This document shows, piece by piece, positions 34,101 to 45,130 of a DNA stretch of 64,000 nt. The stretch covers positions 52,941,464 through 53,005,463 of the forward strand of contig NC_057917.1 in assembly GCF_018873765.1 (NCBI RefSeq), given 5' to 3'. Source of the DNA: Telopea speciosissima (lineage: Eukaryota > Streptophyta > Magnoliopsida > Proteales > Proteaceae). Below the pieces are notes generated by a model. The model made no database searches. It was not told the origin of the DNA and worked only from the letters and a program-made list of their open reading frames with translations. The position numbers and the translations under genes are program-made. How positions within the stretch are numbered: the stretch's first letter is position 1; every line of letters begins with the position of its first letter.

Positions 34101-34234
34101 GGATTTCTGTTCATGCTGGTTCCATCTTCTCCACCAGCTCAAAACCTTGGCAAGGTCCGTTTCTTTGTGCCGACTGTCGTAATAAAAAGGATGCCATGGA
34201 AGGAAAGAGACCTAGTGGAGTTAAAGTAGTGTAG
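22113..34234 (+). CDS. PP2C: Protein phosphatase 2C (PPM type), 428 aa, 8 exons
   Basis: Exons: 22113-22322, 22890-23061, 23172-23325, 23422-23485, 24164-24271, 24442-24567, 24765-24997, 34015-34234. Joined, they give one frame of 428 codons plus stop, matching the length I recall for the Arabidopsis At1g47380-like subfamily. It is a metal-dependent Ser/Thr phosphatase. Visible PPM motifs: RKGEDYF (about 45), FDGHNG (72-77), SGTTATF (131-137), VGDSR (150-154), DHR (170-172), SRSIGDMD (214-221), ASDGIWD (247-253), DDTTC (288-292). The metal-binding aspartates (D73, D249, D289) are present. After a basic linker comes VEELFEEGSAML, then a C-terminal tail with two CxxC pairs (C373/C376, C407/C410) and KKDAMEGKRPS. 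No signal peptide or membrane span. Intron 2 uses a GC donor; the others are GT-AG. Intron 7 is 9,017 bp. The exact substrate is unknown. Confidence 0.93.
25256..27452 (-). mobile_element. Internally deleted Ty1/copia element in PP2C intron 7
   Basis: Two LTRs of about 370-380 bp (25256-25623 and 27073-27452) start TGAAA and end near ACTTGAACA/ACTTGAAGA in plus-strand terms. The 5-bp target duplication GAAAC is at 25251-25255 and 27453-27457. Read on the minus strand, the upstream LTR is followed by TGATATCAAA, like the initiator-Met primer site, then by an RT piece (LYGDLEEEAYME). After a 230-bp foreign insert come IYGLKQSPNGWF, YVDD (26570-26581), and an RNase H piece (about 26130-25680: STTEYCTFVGGN, RSSTKAEYRAMA). 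A polypurine tract (GAGGGGGAG) abuts the other LTR. Gag, protease and integrase are gone. The element is defective. Confidence 0.88.
27559..28040. repeat. Diverged tandem duplication, about 240-bp unit
   Basis: Both units start TTTTAATTTGGA(C/T)CA and continue with GGAGTTGATC, TAATGCTAATTT, GCATGGTAT and GGTCTAACT, ending ACATTTGTCTGAAC. The units start at about 27559 and 27795. They are about 75-80% alike, so this is an old event inside PP2C intron 7. Confidence 0.75.
28501..28534. repeat. Poly(A) plus (GA)n run
   Basis: Nineteen A followed by seven GA units in PP2C intron 7. It may be an old retroposon tail; no direct repeats were found around it. Confidence 0.7.
29701..29752 (+). mobile_element. 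Tail-only retroposon micro-insertion (19-bp duplication)
   Basis: The perfect 19-bp direct repeat ACTAAGAACTTAAACTTCT occurs at 29701-29719 and 29734-29752. The insert between them is only 14 bp: TACC followed by ten A. It is the clearest member of the set and lies in PP2C intron 7. Confidence 0.88.
29877..30072. repeat. Identical 98-bp tandem duplication
   Basis: Two 98-bp units (29877-29974 and 29975-30072) begin TTTTGCTTGCATTTTCC and end GGTCTAATTTAAG. I found no difference between them, so the duplication is recent. It lies in PP2C intron 7 and contains AACCGGTTTAAATTGGTT motifs. Confidence 0.93.
32335..32505. mobile_element. Short MITE with 10-bp target duplication
   Basis: The arms TTATCACCTCTAGTACAGTA (left) and the complement of TACTGTACTTGAGGGGATAA (right) form inverted repeats. 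The inner arms also pair through GCACCAAAAAGGTACATCTG and its complement. The direct repeat AAAATAAGGG lies outside both ends (32325-32334 and 32506-32515). The 10-bp duplication fits a Mutator-like mobiliser. Confidence 0.78.
32688..32736 (-). mobile_element. Tail-only retroposon micro-insertion
   Basis: The perfect 17-bp direct repeat ATCATAGGATCACATCT (32688-32704, 32720-32736) encloses 15 bp. On the minus strand the insert reads ATTACCCG plus A. It lies in PP2C intron 7. Confidence 0.85.
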
Positions 34235-35219
34235 TGTTGTACTTTCCCCTCTTATAACCCCCCCCCTCCCACCTTGTATTTGTTCTTCTCACGGCCCATT
34301 TTTCTTGGCCAGTCCATTATTTGGAACTCAGTATGATGATATGCATCCCATGTATATGAAATGTTTACAGTTATACCATCTGAAGTGTGGTATCTTAATT
34401 TTTTCCTTCTACAGAGCAAAGATCAAGAACTTTTTACTTTTCGGGGTTGGATGCTGTGTTCAATTTGGTTAGAATTTATTTGATTTCAAAATTCATTTTT
34501 TACAGTATTGGGGTTTGAACAGCTGGATCCCCTTGGTAACAGGGTTTAAAAACACAAGACTAGAGATAGTCCTGACTCCTGACCTAAAATTAATGCAACT
34601 CATAAAGCAAAACCGTTTCACTCTGCCACCCATTCCCCATCATCTTTCCTTGGAACAGATGGGTCCCAAATCTTACACTTCAAATATGCAAGGGTGATTC
34701 TACCAAAGAATCTGAAAGCTAGGACGCTACTTGGGTCTCAAAGACTGTCTTCCCATCTGACTGCAGAGTAGTAATAAGTTTTCTGTGCATTCGCTGCAGC
34801 CCTCGGCTTTCTGTATGGAGGGTGATAGCCTCTTGCCTCTGTTCTAGTGGGTTTAATCTTTAATGGAGCCTTCCCCCACATGTCATCGGTCATCCCTGTG
34901 ACTCTGTGAGAAGAATGGTACCCTCTGTGTCTAAAGGAACAGAAACAAGGACATTTCTCTGGTGTGGATCCAAAATACTGTCAAGGTGCGCAAAATGGTA
35001 ATTGGAGAAGATTTTGTTTCGATAGGCTTTTTTTTAATTCAAATGAATTATTACTATGGTTCTTACTGCAATGACATTTCTCTTGTACAGATCCAACAGA
35101 GTCATTATGAGCAAAATGGAGGTCAGTCTCCTCATCCCTTAGGTTTTTGTTCCTATCATGAAATTTACTGCTCTATTCATTTACTCACTTCTTTGAAGGT
35201 GATGAAAGACAGGCCATTA

Positions 35220-35680
35220 GGCCTAATTTGGTATGATTTCTATTTTAATTTCATGAGGTGATTTTTATTTCGAAAATTGTTTAGATTGATTTTTGCACTT
35301 TATTTTAGTGAAATAGAAAATTGAATCAAATGGAATAGAAATTGAAATTAATTTTACTCTTGCTCTTTAATGGGCACATGGTTAATTTGATGGGCTAAAC
35401 AGTAATTTTGTGTAAAATAAACACCATCCTTCTTATTCTGATGGTCTCACCACCATTGTCACCACCAGCCACTTCTTGGCCCCGCCCTTGCCACCACCCT
35501 ACTCTTCCAAAGAAATGTAGTGAATCTATTCTCAGAAATTGTACTAAATGGATTGTTATTCTTGAAATATTTCAGATTGATGCAACCAAAACAATTTCAG
35601 TTTCTTAACCAAAAATCTAGTTGTTGACTATTTCGCGAAATCAATCCTAAATTGAAATAGAAAACATACCAAATCTAGCC
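35220..35680. mobile_element. PIF/Harbinger (Tourist-like) MITE
   Basis: The terminal inverted repeats are GGCCTAATTTGGTATGATTT on the left and, complemented, GGCTAGATTTGGTATGTTTT on the right. Each end is flanked by TTA (35217-35219, 35681-35683), the 3-bp target duplication typical of this superfamily. The element is 461 bp and has no transposase. A degraded relative is at 17421-17700. It lies between the PP2C and CBP60 genes, downstream of both. Confidence 0.85.
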
Positions 35681-36584
35681 TTATATTCTTAAATTTGGAA
35701 ACTAATCCAACACTGTATCGGTCCCTAGTTAAACCTCGAATTCATGCAAACTGATCTAAAATATCGAATCCAACCTCTGGATTCTTGAGGGAAACTGGTC
35801 CTGTTTCCAATTCAAGATTTGCTCGAGGTCGGGCTCCGAATCCTCTGCCTGAGCCATTTATATTGGTGATTATCCCACGGGTGATTATTGGTCCACATCT
35901 AAAAGGTGGGACCCACATGCATGGGGACGGACGGTGTTAACTTCCAGCCTTCCTCATTTTGTTTTCGTTTGATCTATCTATTATCAAAAAGGGAGAGGGT
36001 TTTCTGAGCAGAGCGCACCAATGAAAGGTGCGAGAAAACAGAATTGTACCTTGGAGGGTAACATGGTCATTTCATGTGAGGAGGGGAGAGATAGGCATAG
36101 AGATACTAGTGTACCCTGCCATTGCAGCTCAGAGATCCTACGCCTAACTTGGATTTTCATTGTCTATATGAAATCCTAGGTCATTTCATTTGAGTAATTG
36201 AACTTAATTGAACTTCTTTGAATTTCATTATCCGAGAAATTATTTCATGATGAGTTATCATTAATTCCAAGTGTTAGTTGAGATTAAACATATGGAACAA
36301 ACTTTGAATTATAATGCTTGAGTGTGGTCTTCTCTTGTGATCACTGATCTAACTTAAAATTTGAACACTGCCAAAATTAGAAATGCGAAAATGACATTGA
36401 CAGGGGAAACTAAATATGGGGAACCTTTAGTCACTGATACAAGAAGGTATCCATGATTTCCTTTTGTACCAAATTCATATCACTTTTGTGCCAAAGCCAC
36501 AACATGAACATTTTACATCCACGAGGGCGGCATCTTATGAAAAGGATTCCTTCCATGAACTCTCCCTGTCTGCAACTGCTACAA

Positions 36585-36610
36585 CAAAGCAAAGCAAAGC
36601 AAAGCAAAGC
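36585..36610. repeat. (AAAGC)5 microsatellite
   Basis: Five AAAGC units in the presumed 3' UTR of the CBP60 gene. Confidence 0.9.
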
Positions 36611-36644
36611 ATGTTGTAACCTTATGTACATTTTCCGACTTGAT

Positions 36645-39600
36645 TCAACGGAAGTAAGCCCGTGATGGCGTTGAATCACCTTCTGATGAAGAATCCGACA
36701 TGTTATAAACATTTCCATCTCCAATTTGGGAGCTGAAATATGTTGAATTTTGTGGCCAATTATCACCAGATTCCATCTCTCCATTAGGCATCTCAAGAAG
36801 CGTATCAGTAATGAGAGCGTCGGGGTGCTGATTTATTCTTGGAATGTTTTGATGATAATTCAAGTACTGTAACTCCACACCACCTGTTTAACAGAAAAAT
36901 GTTCATTAATAGGTGATGAATGTCCCCATATAGCTAAGACATTACATACTGAGAAGGACTGAAATCTGGATTTCAGAAATTGGGTACCAAACAAAAGCAG
37001 ATAAAAAGAACTAAGGATAGAGTTGTATACTTGTTTGTATTGGTTGCAAAGCATTCATAGTGACCACTGCATCCAACTCTTCCAATGAACCCCAATGTGT
37101 ATAGGCTTCTCTAATCAACTTCTCAAAATGAGCCTATACAGAGTTCAAAACCATAGCAAGATCATCATCAACTTATATATAAATTGAAGTGAAATGAAGC
37201 AAGTTTAGTGAAAGTAAAACCAAAGCCATACCCTCTGAAATCCGGTTAGACCGCTGGTGTTGTAGAATTGGCCGTCGAGCATAGTCCCTACAACTTGACA
37301 TATAGGATTCAAGACAAGAGAGTAATGTGTTCCACGGAACATGTACAACTTGTTGCCCATCACACAAGTCTTGGCATGCTTTATTGTTGCTTCCCATTTC
37401 TTCTCCGACAACCCTCCACCTAAGAGCTGTAACAGTAAAGAGATGGAAGTGAGCCATATCAGCCATGAATGAAGATCATATCCTTTTAACATCTCCAAAA
37501 AAGTGCATTAAGAATTATAAGAATCTATATAAGGAATATCCATTAATTACCCTTCTAAGCTTTGCTGTATCAACAACCCAAAGCTTCAAGAAGTCTTGGA
37601 CAGTGTTGATTCCTTCCAAGGCCAGCTTCTTGTGCAAGGCTCCATCTTTGCCAATTCTCTCTAGACGCCATACTTCATCTTCTAGGGATGGTGGATGGTG
37701 CTTCTTGTACACTGTATAGAAAGGTGATCATTAGGAGAAAAGCCAAATCAAAACTTAATTTTAAAGGAAGTAGTTTTCTGTCCGTGAGTGTGGCCTACGC
37801 CAGCACTTCCATGACTCTCTATATCTCTCCTCAAATAAAAATCCTTTGCCATATCGCAGGTGTGCAGTGCACATCATGCGGCACAGCAGAGACCATGTGT
37901 GCCGACGTGCCGTGTGTGCCACGCTGGCACACGTAGCCTTTACTATGTCGTAGGATGTGCACCATACACTCTGCATTACGGCATCCGGACTCATCTCTCC
38001 TCCTCAAAACAAGGGGGCACAGGTGTCTTTTCATATGGGAAGGAGAGAGATAGACTTATGGTAGTACTTGCAGAGGCCACAGTCCCGGACAGGACAGATT
38101 TTCTTTTCCTAAATTTAATTATTCTAAATAATATTTTCCTTTTTTGCACTGTACTTCTAATGGGGGCCAAAGAAAGTCTTTAGAATTTTGTTGCTTATGC
38201 TAGCATCCAAAGTGTGTTGACTTACCATCCATCACAATCGGTCAATGGATTCGGGTCAAGAAGACCCAGCTGGCGTTTATGCTGACTCACATATCTTTCT
38301 TTCTTTATTTCTTCTGGACTTTATGTCGGTTTCTCACGCATGGATCGAATCATTTAACTCAACAACCAGTCATATTAGAAAATTTGAAACGTAGAGATGG
38401 GTCATGGGCCCTATAGCCCACACACCCATATTTTTTAGTTGTTTGTTGACTGGACAATTTGAGCCAAAAAGTCTAACAAGACTTCAATCTTCAAGTCAAG
38501 AAAATTTATTTGGTATCTTAAGAATGCATTCTAGACTCAAAATCTATTCTGAAAGTAATAACTTACATTCTCCTCGATGATCTTTAACCATGAAGGGTTC
38601 TGTCATGGCTTCGCGTATCCTAACCCCTTGATGACAACTCCCTGGAACCACTCTTGCACCCAATCTGAATTTTCGACTTCGAATCCAACTCGAATTATCG
38701 GTGAATAATAAATCAGAAATGGTAGCAATACCGTCCCTCACTGTCACATTCACATCTCCGGCGAGCAACGGCCTCTTCCCCACTCTTTCTCGCACAATTT
38801 TGCTGTTAAACTGTTCACTACTCCAATTGTCATTGTCATTGGACGACGGGAAATCGCCGTCAATAGCGACTATCTCTACTTTGATGGGATAAGGTAAAGT
38901 GGTCGGAACCCTTGGATCACCTTGGGTGTCCATGAGGAGGATTTGAAGTGGGTTATTTTCCACATCTTCAATTTTACTTGCAGTGAACACAGGGATTAAG
39001 AGCTTTTTACTGAAGCTAAGTGTTAAGGTAGAGGATTCAGCAACTGCTCGAATTTGCAATGAGGGGGCCCTAGAAAAAGAAGAAGAAAGGGATCAATAGT
39101 GAGCAATTTTAATTCATATAGAAAAAATTTTTTGAAATGGAAAAATTGTATAGTTCTATTAATTAATCTAAGTACCTATAGAGAGAACGTGTACTGCATA
39201 CAAGCCCACGTTCCACTTCTTCGTGCACCTAATTAAGCCACAAATTGAAAAGAGTGTATTAAGAACACTTGGGACATAAAATAGAAGAAGTTTGATTGTA
39301 GATGAAGCTTAAATAACGCATAAATTTCTTTTTCTCTTATTAATTAGTGACTTCTGATCTTAATCATAAACAAAAATTATATTTTGGGTGTAAATTACAC
39401 CAAAGGTAGTGTCCCAAGCATAAATAGAATCAATAAATGATAACATATGATGAATAGAAAAACCAAAATGCGAAAGATTTTAATTGGAAGGATATGATTC
39501 AACTTCATGATTTTATAGTTTTTTTTAACTTTGATTTGGATCGTGGCCATTCATATAGTATTTGAAAACATGGTAGATATCGTGGTACGTACAGTTTGAT

Positions 39601-40738
39601 TTAAGATCACACCATCAATAATTTCAAAAAAAAATCTATTTGAAAGGATAGGTTTCAATCATCATATTTTAATATTTTTAAATATTTGATTTTGATCATG
39701 ACAGTTCAATTAACATTTTAAATCATGACAAACATGATTATATGATACAACTTGATTTAAGATCAGACCATCAAAAATTTTTAAAAATTTCCAATTAGAA
39801 GGATATAATTCAATCATTATATTAAATAATGATACTTTCGAACATATGATTTGCTTCATGACGGTTCATTTAGTTTTTTAAATCATAACAAATACAACAA
39901 TTAAATTTGATATATCATCATACCATAAAAAAGCATGCAATTTCATGATTGAAATATTGATTTCAAGATGTAAGATCAATTAACTAGTATCACTAATAAA
40001 TATTCCACATGGTATTATATTAAGCTAAGTTTAAGAAACTACCCACAAGATATTGGTTTTTATAATTCATTTTAAATACACAAGCATCAAGTTGTTTTGA
40101 TTTAAGAACTACAAACTTAGGAAAGAATAATCTGAATAAGCAGTTATACATATATTGATCATCTTTTTCAGATTTATATCAAGATAAAAAAAACATGGTT
40201 ATTAAAGAGGGTTTCTTTGTTCATCATACCACTCTTCTAAGCAATGGCTCCAATGATGAAACAAATCTCTGGAATGATTTCACCATCACAACTTCTCCAA
40301 TTACACTGTCAAGAGGGAGAAAAAGTTTTAAGTCATCAAAACAGTTCCAACTCCTTAAAAATCATTCCAAAAATAGATTGCACCAAGAGAAGAGAAAAGA
40401 AAAGAAAAGAAAAAGAGAAACAATAAAGAAATTTGTAATTAATTTGTAGGAAAAGTGGGTCTATAGTAATAACCCAGAAAAGGAAACAAGACAATGGAAT
40501 CCCTTTAAACTAAAATCTGGAAAAGTGGGGAAGACCAGATGCTTAGACAACAACCAAAAAAAAAAAAAAAAAAAAAAAGAAGGAGAACAAGAGGTAGGGA
40601 AAAGGAGAAGTGATGGAATAGAATTTTTCTGATAAGATTCGATACTAACGCAGCAAAAGAAGGTGTAGTTCTCATTCTTTTGGGATCTGGCTTGTCTGGT
40701 TCTTTACGAGATTCATCAAAAAGCCTCTTAGCCGCCAT
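36645..40738 (-). CDS. CBP60: Calmodulin-binding protein 60 (CBP60) family, 472 aa, 8 exons
   Basis: Exons in coding order: 40738-40650, 40305-40230, 39228-39176, 39069-38567, 37711-37551, 37426-37232, 37133-37031, 36883-36645. All introns are GT-AG, phases agree, and the joined frame is 472 codons plus stop. CBP60 proteins are plant nuclear DNA-binding regulators, several of which bind calmodulin and control salicylic-acid immunity. Diagnostic blocks: MAAKRLFDES and KRMRTTPSFA at the N terminus; VVMVKSF and LEPLLRRV (residues 30-55); the conserved N-terminal domain from about 80 to 235 (FTASKIEDVENNPLQ, SSWIRSRKFRLGARVVPG, RIREAMTEPF); the central domain 240-310 (YKKHHPPSLEDEVWRL, INTVQDFLKL); and the C-terminal domain to about 375 (KWEATIKHAKTC, LNPICQVV). 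The tail after 393 is short for the family (many are 560-650 aa), so the C-terminal calmodulin-binding segment may be reduced. Which paralogue it is cannot be settled here. Confidence 0.93.
37772..38098. mobile_element. Fold-back MITE in CBP60 intron 4
   Basis: The outer arms pair over about 60 bp: left CTGTCCG, GTGTGGCC, CAGCACTTCC, CTCTCTATATCTCTCC; right, complemented, CTGTCCGGGACTGTGGCC, AGTACTACC, CTATCTCTCTCC. The inner part pairs again around GTGCACATC and CGTGTGCC. The two arms are roughly 70% alike. Possible imperfect flanks are AGTTTTCT and AGATTTTCT. Confidence 0.6.
39470..39940. repeat. Three degenerate 156-bp tandem units in CBP60 intron 2
   Basis: The block GAAGGATATGATTCAA (39486) recurs as GAAAGGATAGGTTTCAA (39642) and GAAGGATATAATTCAA (39798), a period of 156 bp. 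Each unit also carries a TTGATTTAAGATCA-CCATCA block and a CATGAC-GTTCA block. The DNA is AT-rich and non-coding. Confidence 0.75.
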
Positions 40739-41086
40739 CCTTGCTTACTGAGAGAGACAGTATTAAACAAGGGAGAAGGAGAGGAAGAGAGATTATTGCT
40801 CAAATTCTAAGCAGAAGAAGAAGAAGAAAGCTAGCAAACGATTTGGGTCTTTGGGGTTTGTGGGTGTTGCAGCTTATCTATCTTCAAGAATGGGAACTGA
40901 GAACTGCGAAGAGAATATAAATTGTAAGGAGAAGCATTAAAGAATTGTTGAAAAATGAAATTTCTGGGAAAGAGAAAAGGAAATAACTGGGCAGGCGGTA
41001 GGAGAGATCCATCCCAATTCCCAAATGACTTGAGGCTTCCTGATGTAAGCCTCCCAACGTCACTCTCCACAGTAAGTCAAGTCAAC

Positions 41087-41088
<2 letters not shown>

Positions 41089-41127
<39 letters not shown>
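41089..41127. repeat. (CT)19 microsatellite
   Basis: Uninterrupted CT run about 350 bp upstream of the CBP60 start codon; on the coding strand it reads GA. Confidence 0.95.
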
Positions 41128-41129
<2 letters not shown>

Positions 41130-43220
41130 ATGTGTTGGCATGACTCTTGAGTGGCCAACCTGTGGGCCAAAATGTCAAAAGCTTGGGGCTCACGCGTTGG
41201 CACTTTTTTACAGTGTAAATCAATTTCCACGACACCACTACAATGGTCTTAAATTCCAGATTGGGTTGGACCAAAGTATCTAAATGATTAACGGCATAAT
41301 AATTGGCAAGCAAAGGTAAAAGACTGGTCTAACCGGTAAAGAAAACCAGCCAATTCAACAAACCCCTTGCTTTACTTTGTGGCTACTTGTTATCCATCTT
41401 CCCGGGTCCAGTTTCTAGAAATCATGCTTTATCTCTTTACCATGATTCTGGATCAAGATCAGATTAGCTAATCTTGATCTGAATAGGCTAAGGCCGATCC
41501 TGATTTCGATTGATCTAGCTCATCTAGGCCTTTGGTGAAAAAAACCCTAAAATACATTAAAACACTAATTTCAGGACAATTCAGGTCCATTTTGATTTGA
41601 TTCGATTCAATTCAGGCTCGATCTAGATCCCAGTCCGATCTAGATCCCAATCCATGGTTTTCAATCACTTGTCTAGGTTAAGTGAGATATAAAATGGCAA
41701 ACAATTGCTTGGTTAATGACTTGCCGATTAAAGTGCATGCCCCTAGGAGGTCAAGGGATGAACCCTCCTGATTTACATATTGTACTAAAAGAAAACACCC
41801 CCTCCCCGTTTGGTAGTTGAAGGTTTCTCTGTTTGCTTGTTTTCATTCCTTTTGTAGCTTAGATTAACTTTGATATTAAAATATAAAAAAACTATAAAAT
41901 AAATAACGTACGTGAACATTCCCTGCACTAGAATATTGAATCCTATCTCTTTTCCCCTTTTATCATTTTTCTTTTTTTCCCATCCACTCAAAGAAATTAT
42001 TACAAGAGGGATTTTATGTTTTATATAAAATGGTGAAAATAGATACACACTTATCATAAAAAAGAAGAAAAAGGACAAGATCAAGAACTGATGATTCCTT
42101 ATGGGGTTATAGCCTTATAGGCATGGAAGGAAGAGATTTCCTATGTGAGGCCCATAAAACAGTGGACCCGTAGCTCTTCATTCATGAACAATAATAGTAA
42201 AAGGTTTTGGCTACCAGGTTAAATAGTTGGGTTTGAGTGTTAAAAGTGATAAGTGGTGGTCCTGCTCTTGCTACTACTGCCTACTTGCTAAAAAGGGCTA
42301 TTACTAGGTAATATCCCTTCACAAGTATATCAGAATAGATCATCTCCAGTTCCCGCGTCGGATTCTTCTCTTTGGAGGTATTCGTCTAATGAGGCATCCG
42401 ATGGTTGGATTGTTTGACACACACCCCTACGTGACGTGAGGGATGATAAGAAAACTTACAAAAACAAATAAGAATCAAAGATACTGGAAGAAATCATTAG
42501 CAGGGTAGGTTGGAATTGATTGAAAAACAAAATGATGCAAAGTTAATACACACACTTGGATTACTGGTATTGGATTCACTAAAATAGTTGAAAAATCAAT
42601 GCCGCGTTGGATTGTATTTGTTTATGTTTCTATATATTGCAGTGTTTATCAGTTTGACTTGATTGTTTAGTTATCCCGTATATTGGAAGTTTGGAACTCG
42701 TTGATTTGTCAACGGGTTCCACACATTCTTACCCGTTTAACTGCTATTACATATAGGGGTAGGGTATTTTCTACAATAACAGTGTAATAAAGAATCTGCA
42801 CATTACAAATAATGAAATTATACCCTTTATCATATGAAAAGGGTATAGAGAAATCTGTACAAGGACATTGGACCAATCTTTTTTTCAAAATATAGATAAA
42901 GAGAGGATTATCTGACAAATCACATAGAAGAGTGTATGGTGTACCAATTAGGTGCAACCACGGTTTTTGAGGAATCGGTATTGGAATTGCCAATTCATAT
43001 TGGTATCAATGGAGATCAATACCAATTCTTGTCCGATCCCATATCGATGGATCAGCACAAACAAAGGTCAATATGAATAAAAAAAAATTTAACGTTTTAA
43101 AAAAAACAAGGGTAAGCCTGACCAATCTGATACCTTAGGTACGACGAAACAATTATGCACATAAGAAGGCAATAAGGTCATTTCACGTCTACTTTACTGG
43201 ACCGAAAGCTGGACAAGTGT
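41130..43220. other. No recognisable gene
   Basis: AT-rich DNA with GATC/GATCTAG-rich motifs at 41440-41660, and at 42960-43140 a low-copy repeat (GGAATCGGTATTGG) related to 10305-10510. No coding signal on either strand. Confidence 0.5.
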
Positions 43221-43224
43221 TCTT

Positions 43225-43917
43225 TAATCTGATTTTTTTCTGTTTTTATTATTTCATGTTATGTTATTTGGCAAGTTCGTAATGATGTGCTTTTTAACAA
43301 TGTTCACTCCAACCCTGGGAAGACAATTTGTAGAATAAACCAATGATTGAGGGACCTAAACATTTTTCCTCCCTCCTCTAAACTTAATGATGTTTCTTTA
43401 TCTGCACCAATATGGATAGTTCTACTATGTCTCTCTCTAACTGTCATTTACCTGTGTTGGATTTTCCTGTGTTGCTTTGTACAAGGATTGGCTCCACTGG
43501 GGTAGGTAAGCCGGGTTGGGTCTTTGCTTTTTTGACTGATGGTAAACTTCGTTATCTACCTGTTGATCGAAGTAAAAATTCACATTTTTTGGAACTTGAG
43601 CTCATTGGGATTCTCAACGGACTTGATTTTGCTTCCTTGAGAGGGTTGATGCTGAAAGAGGTTTGGTGCTCAAATTCTTTGCTACCTGGACTTCTTCCAA
43701 TTCCATCCCTTTCGTCCTGGCCCCTAGAAGTCCTTGATTATTTCTTGAAGATTTCTTCTAAATCCTCCAATATCTCTTTTAAGAACTTTTCTAACCTAGC
43801 TTTTGTAAATAAGTTTAAATGTTTTTTTGATTCTGCTACTAATATCCCGTGCTGTGGAGATGGTTTGTAATTTTCCTTTTCATTAATGAAATTTTCTTTT
43901 CGTATAAAAAAAAAAAA
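43225..43917 (+). pseudogene. 5'-truncated LINE, 3'-terminal part
   Basis: This is the same LINE family as the minus-strand copy at 45130-53446. Shared blocks include LPVLDFPVLLC, LELIGILNGLDFASLRG, LKEVW, and SWPLEVLDYFL. The reading has stops between 43225 and 43411, then stays open to 43870. A short 3' UTR (TTCATTAATGAAATTTTC) ends in a tail of 15 A at 43903-43917. Only the last sixth of ORF2 is present. Confidence 0.8.
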
Positions 43918-45130
43918 AAAAGGTTATTTCATGTGAGGAGAGGGAAGCGCTATTGTACTCGCCCTGGCGGCACAGAGATTCTTTTTCAGTATACATGTTA
44001 GTATGAAGAGTGGAGTAATAAGATATTTCTACCAAAAAGTAAAAAAAGCAAAAGGAGGGATTGGATACATCATCTCCATCCCATCATCTTTTAATACAGA
44101 TGTTGTCCTCTGCATGCCTTTAGATCAGATCAGTGTGGTCCACAATTGGAGGTACTGTACTTCAATTGATGTATGTTCAGGAATGAATCGAGTGTCGCAG
44201 TCCATTCCACCAAACATTCATAAGTGACTAGCTTGTTTAATTAATCTTAATCTTAATCTTAATCTTAACTAACTTGTTTAAGGTTTCGGAATGAGAGAGA
44301 TATTTCCCAGGGATGACTATTCAAAGATAGCAATTAACGCGTTTAAGAATATTTAAATTTGAATACACGTCACTTACCTATTTATTTGGAATAGAAGTAT
44401 AATATCTTAGTTATTAACTATAATTTGAAAAAGAATATAATTAGAAATTTGAAATCCAAGGAGTGCCATTGACATTTTTTTTTTTTTCTTCTGGAGAAAA
44501 TTTATTGAAAGTTCATCACCCCATCCTAGGATTCACAAACCCCGATAAGGTTTTAGTTTGTTTCTCAAAATACCTTCCCAATCCAACGGTCAAACTTAAT
44601 CCCTTTTTGTTTTTTTTTTTCTAAATGAAGAGTGTCAAAACTTAATAAATAGGGAGAGGGTTTCCCATGATGCCAAAGGAGGGAAAAATCTGAATGCTAT
44701 ACTGGTGGCAGGACAAAAAATGGTATCATCCACATGGGTTAGAACCGAGTTGTTTTTTTGTTGGGGGGGGGGGGGGGAGAGGGGGAGATAGTCACTAAAA
44801 CTTCAGTAAACAATAAGGCTAGCATTTTGGGCCACATAGCTCATCCTTTGAACACACCACAAAAGACTGCATTTGATATGAATTTTAGGAATAAATTCTA
44901 GGTCGATTTCACATTCTGAGATAATAAAAATACAAAATACAAAATCGACTTAGAATACATTCTAGTAATACATATCAAACACAGCCTAAATTTCATGGCT
45001 GATGAATCACTAATATGCAAATTGACAATTAGATATGGAGGTAGGTATTCTGTGATGTTTTCAAAGAAGGATCATATTCATGGCTAGCATATCTATAGGC
45101 CAACCCCATTAATATCAAACCGTAGTTTGT
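43918..45130. other. No recognisable gene
   Basis: It contains a hexamer repeat (CTTAAT, about 4.5 units, 44243-44270) and a run of 16 G at 44764-44779. It separates two LINE copies of the same family in opposite orientation. Confidence 0.5.

Noticed and set aside
36431-36796. Minus-strand frame of 121 codons overlapping the last CBP60 exon
   Set aside because: Different frame from the CBP60 exon and no similarity to anything; a shadow of the real exon.
40556-40579. Poly(A) run as another tail-only insertion
   Set aside because: No direct repeat of 8 bp or more was found on both sides.
40505-40649. Extension of CBP60 exon 1 through ALVSNLIRKI into a poly-F run
   Set aside because: This is intron 1 read-through; the donor GTTAGTATC at 40649 restores the family sequence AAVIGEVVMVKSF.
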